Part shown: one piece after another, positions 26,301 through 33,542 of the stretch | Layout of the letters: each line of letters starts with the position of its first letter | How positions within the stretch are numbered: the first letter of the stretch is position 1 | Assembly: GCA_031271815.1 (NCBI GenBank) | Contig: JAISVA010000033.1 | Coordinates: forward strand, 57,234-121,233 | DNA: 64,000 nt | From: Prevotellaceae bacterium | Lineage (GTDB): Bacteria; Bacteroidota; Bacteroidia; Bacteroidales; Paludibacteraceae | Reading direction: 5' to 3' | Notes under the pieces: generated by a model | The model's input: only the letters and a program-made list of their open reading frames with translations | Told to the model about the DNA's origin: nothing | The model's database searches: none | Program-made: the position numbers and the translations under genes

Positions 26301-26609
26301 GACCGTTTTGGAAAATTCCCGCCCGAAACAGAAGATTTATTCACGCTTGTCCGCCTGCGCTGGCTTGCCATTAAAGTCGGCTTCGAACGCCTGACACTGA
26401 AAAACGAGCGAATGATCGGATATTTTATCTCTTCCGAAAATTCCCCTTATTTCCAGTCCAACGCTTTCGGAAAAGTGCTCCATTACCTGCAACATCACGC
26501 CGCACGCACCAAGCTGCGTGAAGCGGGAGACAAGCGGTCAATCATCTTTTCGGATGTAAAAACGGTGAAAACGGCGTATGAGATTTTGCGAGGGATTGAA
26601 GGTGAATGA
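23310..26609 (+). CDS. mfd: Transcription-repair coupling factor
   Basis: Mfd removes RNA polymerase stalled at DNA lesions and recruits UvrA. The 1099-residue protein has the expected order: a UvrB-like N-terminal region, the RNA-polymerase-interaction domain around FNPGDYVVHIDHGVGKFGG, then RecG-like helicase lobes with Walker A GDVGFGKTE, the DEEQ box (LLIIDEEQKFGVS), and TMTATPIPRTLQFSLMGARD. QLRGRVGRTNRRAFCY is helicase motif VI. The TRCF domain is at the C-terminus. The start is TTG 23310; no ATG occurs before residue 120, and the sequence from MNIHELLSVFENHP aligns with family N-termini, so the TTG start is well supported. Confidence 0.97.
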   Translation: MNIHELLSVFENHPQVRAVADWYAAQKSNLCLKGLEGSFRSLVFAYLYEAKPGHLFFILNDADEAAYFYHDLTQILGREKALFFPSSYRRALKSEQKDSANEILRTEVLNIIENSSQDYLIVSYPEAMMEKVIALEHLRKKTLHLNAGESVDTEFIIQVLNEYGFERVDFVYEPGQYSVRGSIIDVFSFSNEFPYRIDFFGDEIDSIRTFDIESQLSKEKKETISIISDIHTRNDESESVFNYVRKDTILVFRDFIFVSDRMAHYHEESGEKENLLEPAEFLRQVLDFRRVEFGTRCSLKKADTLTFNSSPQPVFHKNFELVSRNFQEMQKNGYRIFVLSDNERQTDRLKTIFADRGEKVSFTAVVKTLHEGFIDHELKICCYTDHQIFDRYHKYSLKSDKAREGRVALSLKELSNFNPGDYVVHIDHGVGKFGGLITTEMNGKRQEVIKLLYRDDDLLFVSIHSLHKISRYKSKEGEPPRINKLGTGAWHSLKERTKKKVKDIARELIALYAKRRSERGFSFSPDTFMQSELEASFIYEDTPDQVKATVDVKKDMERDLPMDRLICGDVGFGKTEIAIRAAFKALADNKQVAVLVPTTILALQHYRTFGERLKDFPCRVDYLSRSRKAKDVTAMLKDLADGKIDILIGTHKIIGKEVRFKDLGLLIIDEEQKFGVSVKEKIKQMKVNVDTLTMTATPIPRTLQFSLMGARDLSVINTPPPNRYPVQTELHTFNEDVIREAIRFELDRNGQVFFINNRVQNLGEIEKLINRLVPEARVASAHGQMDGEAMEKVVLDFVDYEYDVLIATTIVESGIDIPNCNTIIINNAQNFGLSDLHQLRGRVGRTNRRAFCYLMAPPLSTLTQDARRRLQAIESFSDLGSGFNIAMQDLDIRGAGNLLGAEQSGFIADLGYETYHKVLNEAVDELKNDEFFDLYHDRTAEKAEDRNFVTDSQIETDLELMFPSGYIESVSERMNLYRELDNVKTEDELLAFENRLEDRFGKFPPETEDLFTLVRLRWLAIKVGFERLTLKNERMIGYFISSENSPYFQSNAFGKVLHYLQHHAARTKLREAGDKRSIIFSDVKTVKTAYEILRGIEGE

Positions 26610-26663
26610 TTTACCTGCCCGTAGAGACATTGCGCGCAACGTCTCTACAACCACCTTATTTTA

Positions 26664-26753
26664 ATCTTAGCGCCTTTGCGAACTTTGCGTTTAATGGAAA
26701 AAGCGCAACTGCTCAATTACATTTTAACACAAAGTTTGCAAAGGCGCGAAGAT
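26664..26753. repeat. Palindromic repeat family C, copy 1
   Basis: Arms of about 26 bases: ATCTTAGCGCCTTTGCGAAC and the near complement ending at 26753. Related copies lie at 42303 and 54103, and a decayed one at about 36208. Confidence 0.8.
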
Positions 26754-26802
26754 TTTTTTACGAAGAAAAGTTACAATTTGTACTCTTCGTTGAGCATAGA
26801 GT

Positions 26803-27036
26803 ATAAAGATGAAAAGCGCTCCGTTCGGCATGTCATCTCGCTATGTCCAGGTTAAAAGTAAATTTCCAATGGCTGTAGTTTAAAATAGCGTTGCAATCTT
26901 TATGACTTTCCTTGATACTCTTCGTATACGGACAGCCCGGAGGGCTACATGTGGATAACCCCGTGCCAGCGGAGCGAAGCCCGGGGCATATCCGGACTTC
27001 GAAATAGAAATTATTTTGAGATATATAAATAGAAAC
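26803..27036. repeat. Composite of repeat families G (half), E and N
   Basis: Bases 26803-26868 match one arm of family G (CCGTTCGGCATGTCATCTCG against 28799 and 46250). Bases 26871-26962 match family E at 45213 (GGCTGTAGTTTAAAATAGCG). A further hairpin CCCCG...CCGGGG follows at about 26960-26987. Bases 26992-27036 are, inverted, almost identical to 52530-52574. Several repeats have been stacked here, leaving no coding capacity between mfd and 27103. Confidence 0.7.
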
Positions 27037-27053
27037 TTAAATTAATTATATAT

Positions 27054-27061
27054 TACTTTTG
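27054..27061 (+). promoter_or_regulatory. -7 element before the small secreted peptide
   Basis: TActTTTG 41 bases before ATG 27103. Confidence 0.4.
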
Positions 27062-27102
27062 TCGAATTGTAAACAATTAACGACTAAAGTTTAATTAATT
27101 AT

Positions 27103-27294
27103 ATGAAAACGTTCAAAAAATTAGCTGCAATAATTTTATTAGGAACAGTAGCTGTCACTGTAAGTGCACAACAGGTAACCATCACCGCCGGAGCGCTCGA
27201 CTGCGACAATTACGAAAGCAACGACATCCGTTTCTCACCCGCTACCTTTACCGGCGACGGCAATCAGCAAAAAATTACCATCATCTTTGCATAA
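27103..27294 (+). CDS. Short secreted peptide, possibly a truncated gene
   Basis: A 63-residue product with a good signal peptide (MKTFKKLAAIILLGTVAVTV, cleavage after SAQ) but only about 40 mature residues (VTITAGALDCDNYESNDIRF and on). The mature part does not form a recognisable domain. The following 170 bases to the end of the Fic gene contain no continuation in any one frame, though the next frame reads through LQADYMYQKGDVRPNY before stopping. It therefore looks like the 5' end of a larger secreted protein that lost its 3' part, with its promoter left. A real small peptide cannot be excluded. Family not recognised. Confidence 0.4.
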   Translation: MKTFKKLAAIILLGTVAVTVSAQQVTITAGALDCDNYESNDIRFSPATFTGDGNQQKITIIFA

Positions 27295-27464
27295 TACCAG
27301 TGCGAGCACTGCAAGCAGATTACATGTACCAAAAAGGAGATGTGCGTCCCAATTATCGCCAAAGTGTCTGCGGGCATACACCCCCAATTTCATAAAAGCG
27401 CCTGTTAACTGCCGGCGTTTGTACTGCACTTTGTTTTTCTTTGTTTTTCATTGGTATTTTGTCT

Positions 27465-28499
27465 TTAAAAATAATTTTCCACAGCAAATTTGAACTGATT
27501 TACAAATATTTGCTTGAACGCAGAGATATTGTTTTGCTCGTAGAACAACAACATCGCTTTTTTATAATCAATGGAATCTACTGTGCGGAATGAAATCGGA
27601 CAATATTTGTTCGCAACCAAAAGTGCATTTGCCGTAATTCTTGCTACTCGTTTGTTGCCGTCAGTAAACGCTTGAAGATACGAAAGTAACACCAAAGCAA
27701 ACAACGCCTTTTCAAAAATATTTTCCCGGTTATTTATTAAATCACAAGTTTGTTGTAATGCCTCTCGTATCTGAAATTCATTTTCAAGCGGCCGGTAATT
27801 TGTTCCTGTTATACCAACTCTTCGAGTTCTAATGTTTCTATCGACACCCAATTCTTTTATTAAAATGCTGTGCAGTTCCTCCACTTTTGCAATGCTCAAC
27901 GAAAGAAAATAATCGGGATTTGCAACCACAAAATCAATAGCGTCTTTGTGATTTAAAAGCATAATTGCCTCGTCTTTTGTTTTTCCCTCTGCCGTTTGTT
28001 TGTCTTTCAAAAGGCGTTCAGTTTCGAGCAACGAATAAGTGTTTCCCTCAATTTGCGAAGATTTCCAACTTAAATCAATCGCCAGGCGTTCCATATCTTT
28101 ATGATACTCAAAAGCGGAAAGTTGAGCGATGTTTTCAGAAAATTTACTTTGTAAACTGCTTAACAAAATCAATTCTTGGGAAGTAAAAAGCGAAACGCTT
28201 TGCAATGTTTCGGGAATGAGCGAGAAATTGTAACCTCTCAAAATTTCTCTTTCGTCAATTTCTTTGCTGTAATATTCATCTAAATTTATCGGATAAAAAA
28301 GATTAAAAGTCGGCGAAAGCGTGTAACGGCTATTTTTTGCATTTCCTTGCTGCGTAATGTGTTTTTCGCTTAATAACTTTGATAAAGAGCGTTTTACTGT
28401 TGCATAACTGACAGCGGAATTTAAGCCCTCAAAAATTTCTTTTGAAGACGAATTGGACTTATCTTTCAGATAGTTCAATATTAACTCTTGCGTTTCCAT
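27465..28499 (-). CDS. Fic-domain protein with winged helix and altered catalytic motif
   Basis: A 344-residue Fic-family protein. Residues 1-62 form a winged helix (YATVKRSLSKLLSEKHI). Then comes the Fic_N region and the Fic core. Fic enzymes transfer AMP or other phosphate groups using HxFx(D/E)GNxRxxR. Here the motif reads QAFTDGNKRVAR (residues 276-287), with Gln (codon CAA) at the catalytic His position. An intact class-II inhibitory motif SSQIEGN (S147, E151, G152) precedes it. The remainder of the motif and the C-terminal YEQNNISAFKQIF block are well kept, so this is not a decayed gene but probably a Fic variant with different or no transferase activity. Targets are unknown. Confidence 0.85.
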   Translation of the reverse strand: METQELILNYLKDKSNSSSKEIFEGLNSAVSYATVKRSLSKLLSEKHITQQGNAKNSRYTLSPTFNLFYPINLDEYYSKEIDEREILRGYNFSLIPETLQSVSLFTSQELILLSSLQSKFSENIAQLSAFEYHKDMERLAIDLSWKSSQIEGNTYSLLETERLLKDKQTAEGKTKDEAIMLLNHKDAIDFVVANPDYFLSLSIAKVEELHSILIKELGVDRNIRTRRVGITGTNYRPLENEFQIREALQQTCDLINNRENIFEKALFALVLLSYLQAFTDGNKRVARITANALLVANKYCPISFRTVDSIDYKKAMLLFYEQNNISAFKQIFVNQFKFAVENYF

Positions 28500-28630
28500 T
28501 TCTTTTTTAATTTATTCGGCTCACAAAGGTAGTAATTTATTTGCAAAACAACGCTTTTTTGAGCCGAATATTGCATTACATTGAGCTGAATGATGTTTTT
28601 ATTTCACTCGGTCTAATACCTGTTGACGTT

Positions 28631-28780
28631 TCAAAACCTATCTTTATTCTGTTTATAAACTTCGATAGCTCGTTTTAACACGTCATCATCATTAACATCA
28701 CAAGAGTCAGAAATTTTAATTTCCATTGCACAGCGTCCTGTTTCGAAGCTAAAAACAAGCCTCAGTTGAGCGTAGCGCAT
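28631..28780 (-). other. Possible 49-codon ORF or gene remnant
   Basis: On the minus strand a short frame ends with MEIKISDSCDVNDDDVLKRA followed by IEVYKQNKDRF, which looks like genuine acidic/helical coding sequence. Its upstream part runs into a family G repeat, so it may be the tail of a gene cut by the repeat. No family recognised and no promoter seen. It is the only coding-like stretch in the 28500-29200 gap. Confidence 0.25.
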
Positions 28781-28786
28781 AAAGAT

Positions 28787-28985
28787 AAAAAGCAAGCTGT
28801 TCGGTATAGCGTCTTTCGCTATGTCGCAGTTAAGAGCAAACTTCTAATTTGCAAAGAATAAAATAAAAGCGAAGAAATATAGAAAAATAAAAAATACGAA
28901 TGATAAAATACAAGTCGGAGACTTGTTTTTAACACGACATAGCAAGATGCTATGCCGAACGGCTCGCACTGCAAAATTTGTACAC
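28787..28985. repeat. MITE-like palindrome family G, copy 1
   Basis: Long inverted arms (about 50 bases): CTGTTCGGTATAGCGTCTTT on the left against the complement of AGATGCTATGCCGAACGG on the right. It is shared with 46240-46400; a half copy is at 26803. Confidence 0.75.
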
Positions 28986-29017
28986 TACGACGAACAGGGA
29001 CTATCCAAAATATTGAA

Positions 29018-29174
29018 GCTGTCCCAAAAGTTTTTTAGAACGCAAATGACGCAAAAAAACGCAAATCAGCACAAATTTTATTTGATTAAAAATCAACATA
29101 TTAAAAATTTCATTGGCATTTTTATTTGCGTAAATTCGCGTGTTTTGCGTCATTTGCGTTCTTTTGGGACAGCC
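29018..29174. repeat. MITE-like palindrome family B, copy 2
   Basis: Termini GCTGTCCCAAAAG and CTTTTGGGACAGC. The inner arms (AACGCAAATGACGC and complement) differ from the other two copies. It lies just downstream of the surface-protein operon and could end its transcription. Confidence 0.8.
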
Positions 29175-29200
29175 TCAAAATTACGGACAGTGTCAATCAG

Positions 29201-31495
29201 TTACGGTGCGGTAATCTGCTCAATCTTTATAAATACCTTCTGCTTGGTTATATCGGTAATGATTGCTCCGGGGTCCATGCCTGCCATTACGGTTGCGGTA
29301 TAGGCAACTTTGGTTGTGGTGGAAGTGTCTATCCATGTATAGCGTCTGTGTTCGGGACCGGCTGCGGTAGCGTTATATATGCCTGCATTTCCCCACGGAG
29401 CCTCTACTAACGGCGCACTGCTTACCCAGGCGTTGCCATCTACGGCACCGCCGAATATGCCGGACGGAACTTGCAAATTGCCTCCCGCACCGCCTATATA
29501 TCCGCCATATTCGGTATTATAATTCCACATAAGCGTTTTCACAATGTCGGAATTATTCCTTATCTGCACATTATTCGTAGCCACATCTACCGTAGCCGGT
29601 GTTGTATTATTTGTAGCTGTGGCTGTTCCGTCCTGCAGTGAATGCCTGAACCATACCCTGATAGTATATAATCCGTCGGGCGTTTTACAAGATACTCCAA
29701 ATCCTACTGCTCCGTTATCGGGATCGGTCATGAACCGCATGTAGTCCATTACGGCAATCGTGCTTATGTCGGCAGTAACCTGGTCTCCTACCGTAATGCT
29801 GCAGGTTCCCGTCCAGAAAGAGACTTCAACACCCAAGCCGGCTGTTGCCGGATTGACGGGAATGGTTACGGATGCAGGGGAACTTATATCGGGTGTTCCC
29901 TCAACACGAATGGTAAGCTCTCCAGATCCGACTGCCAATATGTCACCCTGTAATGTAAAAGTCAGTCCATTAGAGGTAAAACTGCTTCCGCCGGTAAAAG
30001 TTCCGCCGTTACCTCCCGAATAGGGTATTTTTATTACACCTTCGTATGGGACGGAGGCCGTATATTGCGCGGGGCTGAGGATGGCTTCTTCGCAGTTTAA
30101 TCCGGTAATATTCGCCGGTGTGGATGTAGAGCCATTGAATAATCTCCATTCCGTACCGCTCCAATACATGTATCCGGTAGTTTTAAACTGAGAATTTGTT
30201 CCCGTGTTATAAACCATCAAGCCAACCTGCGGATTAGCTACGGTTGCCTGATCGGTGGGGCCGGTTAAGGCCACGCGCGGCGGAAGGAAACCTTTGTCGG
30301 GTGCGTTTAGCTCCAGTATGGCGGATGAATCGGGGGTAGCCGTACCTATGCCTATATTTCCTGCCGGAGCCGCCAGCGATCCGTCCATTCCCGTTCCGAA
30401 TATCGCATTTCCGATATTCATCTGGTTGGACCCGGTATTTAACAGCACGTTTGTATTTGATCCGATAGCGATATTATTTGATCCGGTGGTCAGTTGTGAC
30501 CCGGCAGTATTTCCAAGTGCCGTGTTATTGTTTCCGCTTGCAGCGCCTAACGTTCCATTGCCAACAGCCGTATTGCCTGTGCCGGAAGAGTTATTGAATA
30601 GACTGTAGGTTCCGACCGCCGTATTATTCCCGCCTGTCCCGTTCACTGCCAGCGCATTGGACCCGATCGCCACATTCCCTCCGACAGTGTTGCTTTGCAG
30701 CGCATTGACTCCGACCGCCGTGTTGTCATTTCCTGTGACGTTACTTTTCAGGGTACCGAAACCTACGGCTGTATTGCCGGCTCCACCGGTGTTCAGCGTT
30801 AACGAAGTGCTTCCGAAAGCCGTATTGCCGCCTGCGGTGGTGTTTGCCAGCGCCCTGTTGCCCATGGCGGTGTTATCCATTCCGGTAAGGTTGCCCGCTA
30901 AGGCATTGTATCCGAAAGCATTATTTCCGCTTCCGGTAGTATTGTTTGTTAATGCATTCAATCCGAAGGCGTTATTGCTTTGTCCGGTACTATTATTGAT
31001 CAGTGCATTTAATCCTAACGCATTATAATTTTCTGTTCCATCAATGTTGCTGACATATCCGGCCGCGGCATTGTTTACTTTGACAGCCAATGGCCGGTCA
31101 TCTGTTGTACCCAGAAAATTTTTGGAAGGGTCTGTTCCCGTATTCCCGGTTGTGTACCACGCATCGGTAGCAGTCGGGTCGAGCATAGCGAGATGCCACC
31201 ACCGTCGTCCGTCGTTGTAGTAAATGCCTTCTTTCACTTTACCGTCTGCGCTCGAAGCGGTGTTGTAAACGAACATACCCTGCACATGCCCGGTGAGCGG
31301 AGCAGCCAGCAGTGTGTCGGTAAGCACGATTCGAGGAAGCAGCAATCCCAATTTATCGTTCGACTGCAAATCCAGCACAGCCGAAGCATCGGGTGTAATG
31401 TCTGCACCTATGGTTACCTGCGCATTTGCCTGAAAGGAAAAGGCTAACGCTATAAATAGCACATAAGCAGATAGTTTTGTTTCTATTGTTTTCAT
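29201..31495 (-). CDS. Surface protein with YadA-like head repeats
   Basis: A 764-residue exported protein (signal peptide ending QANAQ). Residues 27-110 form a module found in many Bacteroidetes surface proteins (VTIGADITPDASAVLDLQ, GLLLPRIVL, FVYNTA). Residues about 150-360 are some 12 repeats of 14-15 residues of the type 'GxNALxNNxTGxxNxAxG', the left-handed beta-roll pattern of trimeric YadA-type heads. A second copy of the first module follows (IGIGTATPDSSAILELN), then an unfamiliar beta-rich end without a clear T9SS domain. It is last in a four-gene run on this strand. Trimeric or fibrous surface display is inferred from the repeats. Confidence 0.82.
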   Translation of the reverse strand: MKTIETKLSAYVLFIALAFSFQANAQVTIGADITPDASAVLDLQSNDKLGLLLPRIVLTDTLLAAPLTGHVQGMFVYNTASSADGKVKEGIYYNDGRRWWHLAMLDPTATDAWYTTGNTGTDPSKNFLGTTDDRPLAVKVNNAAAGYVSNIDGTENYNALGLNALINNSTGQSNNAFGLNALTNNTTGSGNNAFGYNALAGNLTGMDNTAMGNRALANTTAGGNTAFGSTSLTLNTGGAGNTAVGFGTLKSNVTGNDNTAVGVNALQSNTVGGNVAIGSNALAVNGTGGNNTAVGTYSLFNNSSGTGNTAVGNGTLGAASGNNNTALGNTAGSQLTTGSNNIAIGSNTNVLLNTGSNQMNIGNAIFGTGMDGSLAAPAGNIGIGTATPDSSAILELNAPDKGFLPPRVALTGPTDQATVANPQVGLMVYNTGTNSQFKTTGYMYWSGTEWRLFNGSTSTPANITGLNCEEAILSPAQYTASVPYEGVIKIPYSGGNGGTFTGGSSFTSNGLTFTLQGDILAVGSGELTIRVEGTPDISSPASVTIPVNPATAGLGVEVSFWTGTCSITVGDQVTADISTIAVMDYMRFMTDPDNGAVGFGVSCKTPDGLYTIRVWFRHSLQDGTATATNNTTPATVDVATNNVQIRNNSDIVKTLMWNYNTEYGGYIGGAGGNLQVPSGIFGGAVDGNAWVSSAPLVEAPWGNAGIYNATAAGPEHRRYTWIDTSTTTKVAYTATVMAGMDPGAIITDITKQKVFIKIEQITAP

Positions 31496-31509
31496 ATTCT
31501 ATTTTTTAC

Positions 31510-31566
31510 ATTCCAAATTTCAAATTCTGAGTTGTAAAACAATCTCCGGAATTTGAAATTTGGAAT
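31510..31566. repeat. Perfect hairpin between two surface-protein genes
   Basis: Two perfectly complementary 18-base arms (ATTCCAAATTTCAAATTC) around a 21-base loop, inside the 79-base gap. It may be an RNA-processing or attenuation site in the operon. Confidence 0.8.
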
Positions 31567-31574
31567 AAAATAAC

Positions 31575-33503
31575 TTAATGCGGATTAATACCGCTAATCG
31601 CCGCTTTTCTCAATGCCCATGCTAATGCATTAAATTCCAAATACGAATTATATACGATTTGCGATGCCATCGTTGCCGAACTGTGCGGATAATTTCCATA
31701 ATATTTTGATTGAGGCACATTGTTGATAAAAAGTGACGGGTAAACATCGGTCGTTTGATCGGAAGTACTGGATCCCGTACTGTCGCCAAAATACACAAAC
31801 CCTTTCGCCGGATTGTACCATACAATCGAATAGGCAGGATTCACGGAAGTTTTACCAAACGGGTTGTATGCCGAACAGATTTGTACCGAATTACTCGGCA
31901 TAGCAGTAACGATTATGGAACCGGTAGACCCGTTATCTTCCCCCCAGTATTTAGAACCTAAATTTCCAAAAAATCCGTTAATTATCGGGTCGTTAGAAAG
32001 ATTTGCAATTTGATAATCATTGTCATCTGTCGTTCCCGAACCGGCTATCTGGGGTTGAGCCGCATTACCAGTCGTTCCGAATACTGCGTTAAGGATTGCA
32101 TTAACCTGTGTGGCGTTACCGTCCGGTACTGAATAAATTATGCATCCTCCTTTATTGGAATAATTACCCAATGCCGGCGCTAAATTGGTATCTGTACCGC
32201 CATCGGCATAATTACAAAAAAGAACAACATCCGGCTGTGCATTCGTATAAGTGCCGCCACCGGTTACGCCGGCGCCGGTATAACCGTTATTTAAATAACC
32301 GGCTGCGGTTGTTTCACTGTTTGTTGACCACATTAAGTTTAAGCCTTGTATTTTTAGCTTTCCGTAAGGTCCAAAATTAGCGGTATTGGCTATGGCTGCT
32401 CCTCTTGCCGCACTGGGCGACCATGAATAATCCGATACGCCGATAACGGCATAGGTCAATACCGGCAAGGTGACTGGTATCGTTGCTGTGCAGGAATTAT
32501 TTCCCTGTTGCGTGTTGGCGTTAACTGTTACTGAAAAACTCATGTTCACCGTAGGAATGCCCGTACCGGCAAGGGTGATCTGCTGTGTTCCGGAAGTACT
32601 AAAATTACCGGCGGCTGAAAAACTTATGCCATTGGTTACAGGTGTGCTTATGCTGTATGAGCCGGGAGCTGTCGTTACTACATTTAACTGTATCGTATTT
32701 GAAGATGTTAATGCCGTTCCCTTTAGATAGGTACCATTAACCGTTAGCGTCGAACAGTCGATGGAATAAGTTGCTACAGCCGGAGCTACCGTTACTGTCG
32801 GCGTACAACCGGTAGCCAGCGTTATGCCGCTGAAGGTAAGAGTATTGGTTCCTGCATTTACAGGCGTACCCTGGCAAGGGAGGTTTACGGTCATCGTTCC
32901 GGTGTTGGACGCTATTCCGGAAAGATAAAAATTATATCCGTTTCCCGTAGTTGCCGAAATGGTGTAAGCGCCCACTTTAGCGACAGTGAGGGTAAGTTGA
33001 AGATAATTTGATGCATTGGTAGGGGTTCCTGCCGTATATGTCCCATTAGGAACTATGCCGGCACAAGAGACTGTGTTAAATTTTGCAATGTTCGTTCTCG
33101 GCTGGAAGCAGATCCATTGCGTTCCGTCCCACAGATTCAATCCCTTGCATAAATCCAGGTTGTCATTTTCGATCAGGTTGTAAACGGTTAGTCCGGTGTG
33201 CGCCTTTTTTATAGTCGCCTTATTGCTGGTGTAGTCGGCGCTGGGAGTAGAACTGGGATCGGTAGGGTCTGCTAAAAACATAGGATAAAGTTCATGCTTA
33301 TCTATCAGTACTACTCGAGGCAAGGCGAATCCCCGGTAGGCATTCTGCGCACTGTCCGTTACACTGGCTTTCTCTTTCAACTGTAAAATAGCTCCGGCAA
33401 CAGGATTTTCATCCAGGCCCACCGTTACTTGTGCTTGCGCTATTGGAGTTAATGCAAACAGTATCCAGGCTAAAAGTTTTGTTCTGATTATTCTTGTTTT
33501 CAT
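31575..33503 (-). CDS. Surface protein, paralogue of the next gene's N-terminal module
   Basis: A 642-residue exported protein (signal peptide MKTRIIRTKLLAWILFALTP, cleavage near AQAQ). Its first 125 residues are homologous to those of the YadA-like protein downstream (VTVGLDENPVAGAILQLKEK, ALPRVVLID, LTVYNL, LWDGTQWICF). The middle has repeated Thr/Gly-rich beta domains of about 90 residues (GTYTAGTPTNASNYLQLTL; GTYLKGTALTSSNTIQLNV). From about residue 350 a separate domain reads VIGVSDYSWSP, PDVVLFCNYADGG and GFVYFGDSTGSS, perhaps a receptor- or glutamine-amidotransferase-like fold, not assigned. No T9SS-like tail is evident. It probably co-functions with its operon neighbours at the cell surface. 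Confidence 0.78.
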   Translation of the reverse strand: MKTRIIRTKLLAWILFALTPIAQAQVTVGLDENPVAGAILQLKEKASVTDSAQNAYRGFALPRVVLIDKHELYPMFLADPTDPSSTPSADYTSNKATIKKAHTGLTVYNLIENDNLDLCKGLNLWDGTQWICFQPRTNIAKFNTVSCAGIVPNGTYTAGTPTNASNYLQLTLTVAKVGAYTISATTGNGYNFYLSGIASNTGTMTVNLPCQGTPVNAGTNTLTFSGITLATGCTPTVTVAPAVATYSIDCSTLTVNGTYLKGTALTSSNTIQLNVVTTAPGSYSISTPVTNGISFSAAGNFSTSGTQQITLAGTGIPTVNMSFSVTVNANTQQGNNSCTATIPVTLPVLTYAVIGVSDYSWSPSAARGAAIANTANFGPYGKLKIQGLNLMWSTNSETTAAGYLNNGYTGAGVTGGGTYTNAQPDVVLFCNYADGGTDTNLAPALGNYSNKGGCIIYSVPDGNATQVNAILNAVFGTTGNAAQPQIAGSGTTDDNDYQIANLSNDPIINGFFGNLGSKYWGEDNGSTGSIIVTAMPSNSVQICSAYNPFGKTSVNPAYSIVWYNPAKGFVYFGDSTGSSTSDQTTDVYPSLFINNVPQSKYYGNYPHSSATMASQIVYNSYLEFNALAWALRKAAISGINPH

Positions 33504-33542
33504 ATTTATAATAGTTTCTATTGTTAGTTTAATATATATTCA

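Noticed and set aside
28787..29174. Possible structured non-coding RNA gene
   Set aside because: The structure is fully explained by two dispersed palindromic elements that recur elsewhere.
30255..31028. Two plus-strand open frames rich in Ala, Pro and Val
   Set aside because: They are the antisense image of the repetitive YadA-like head region.
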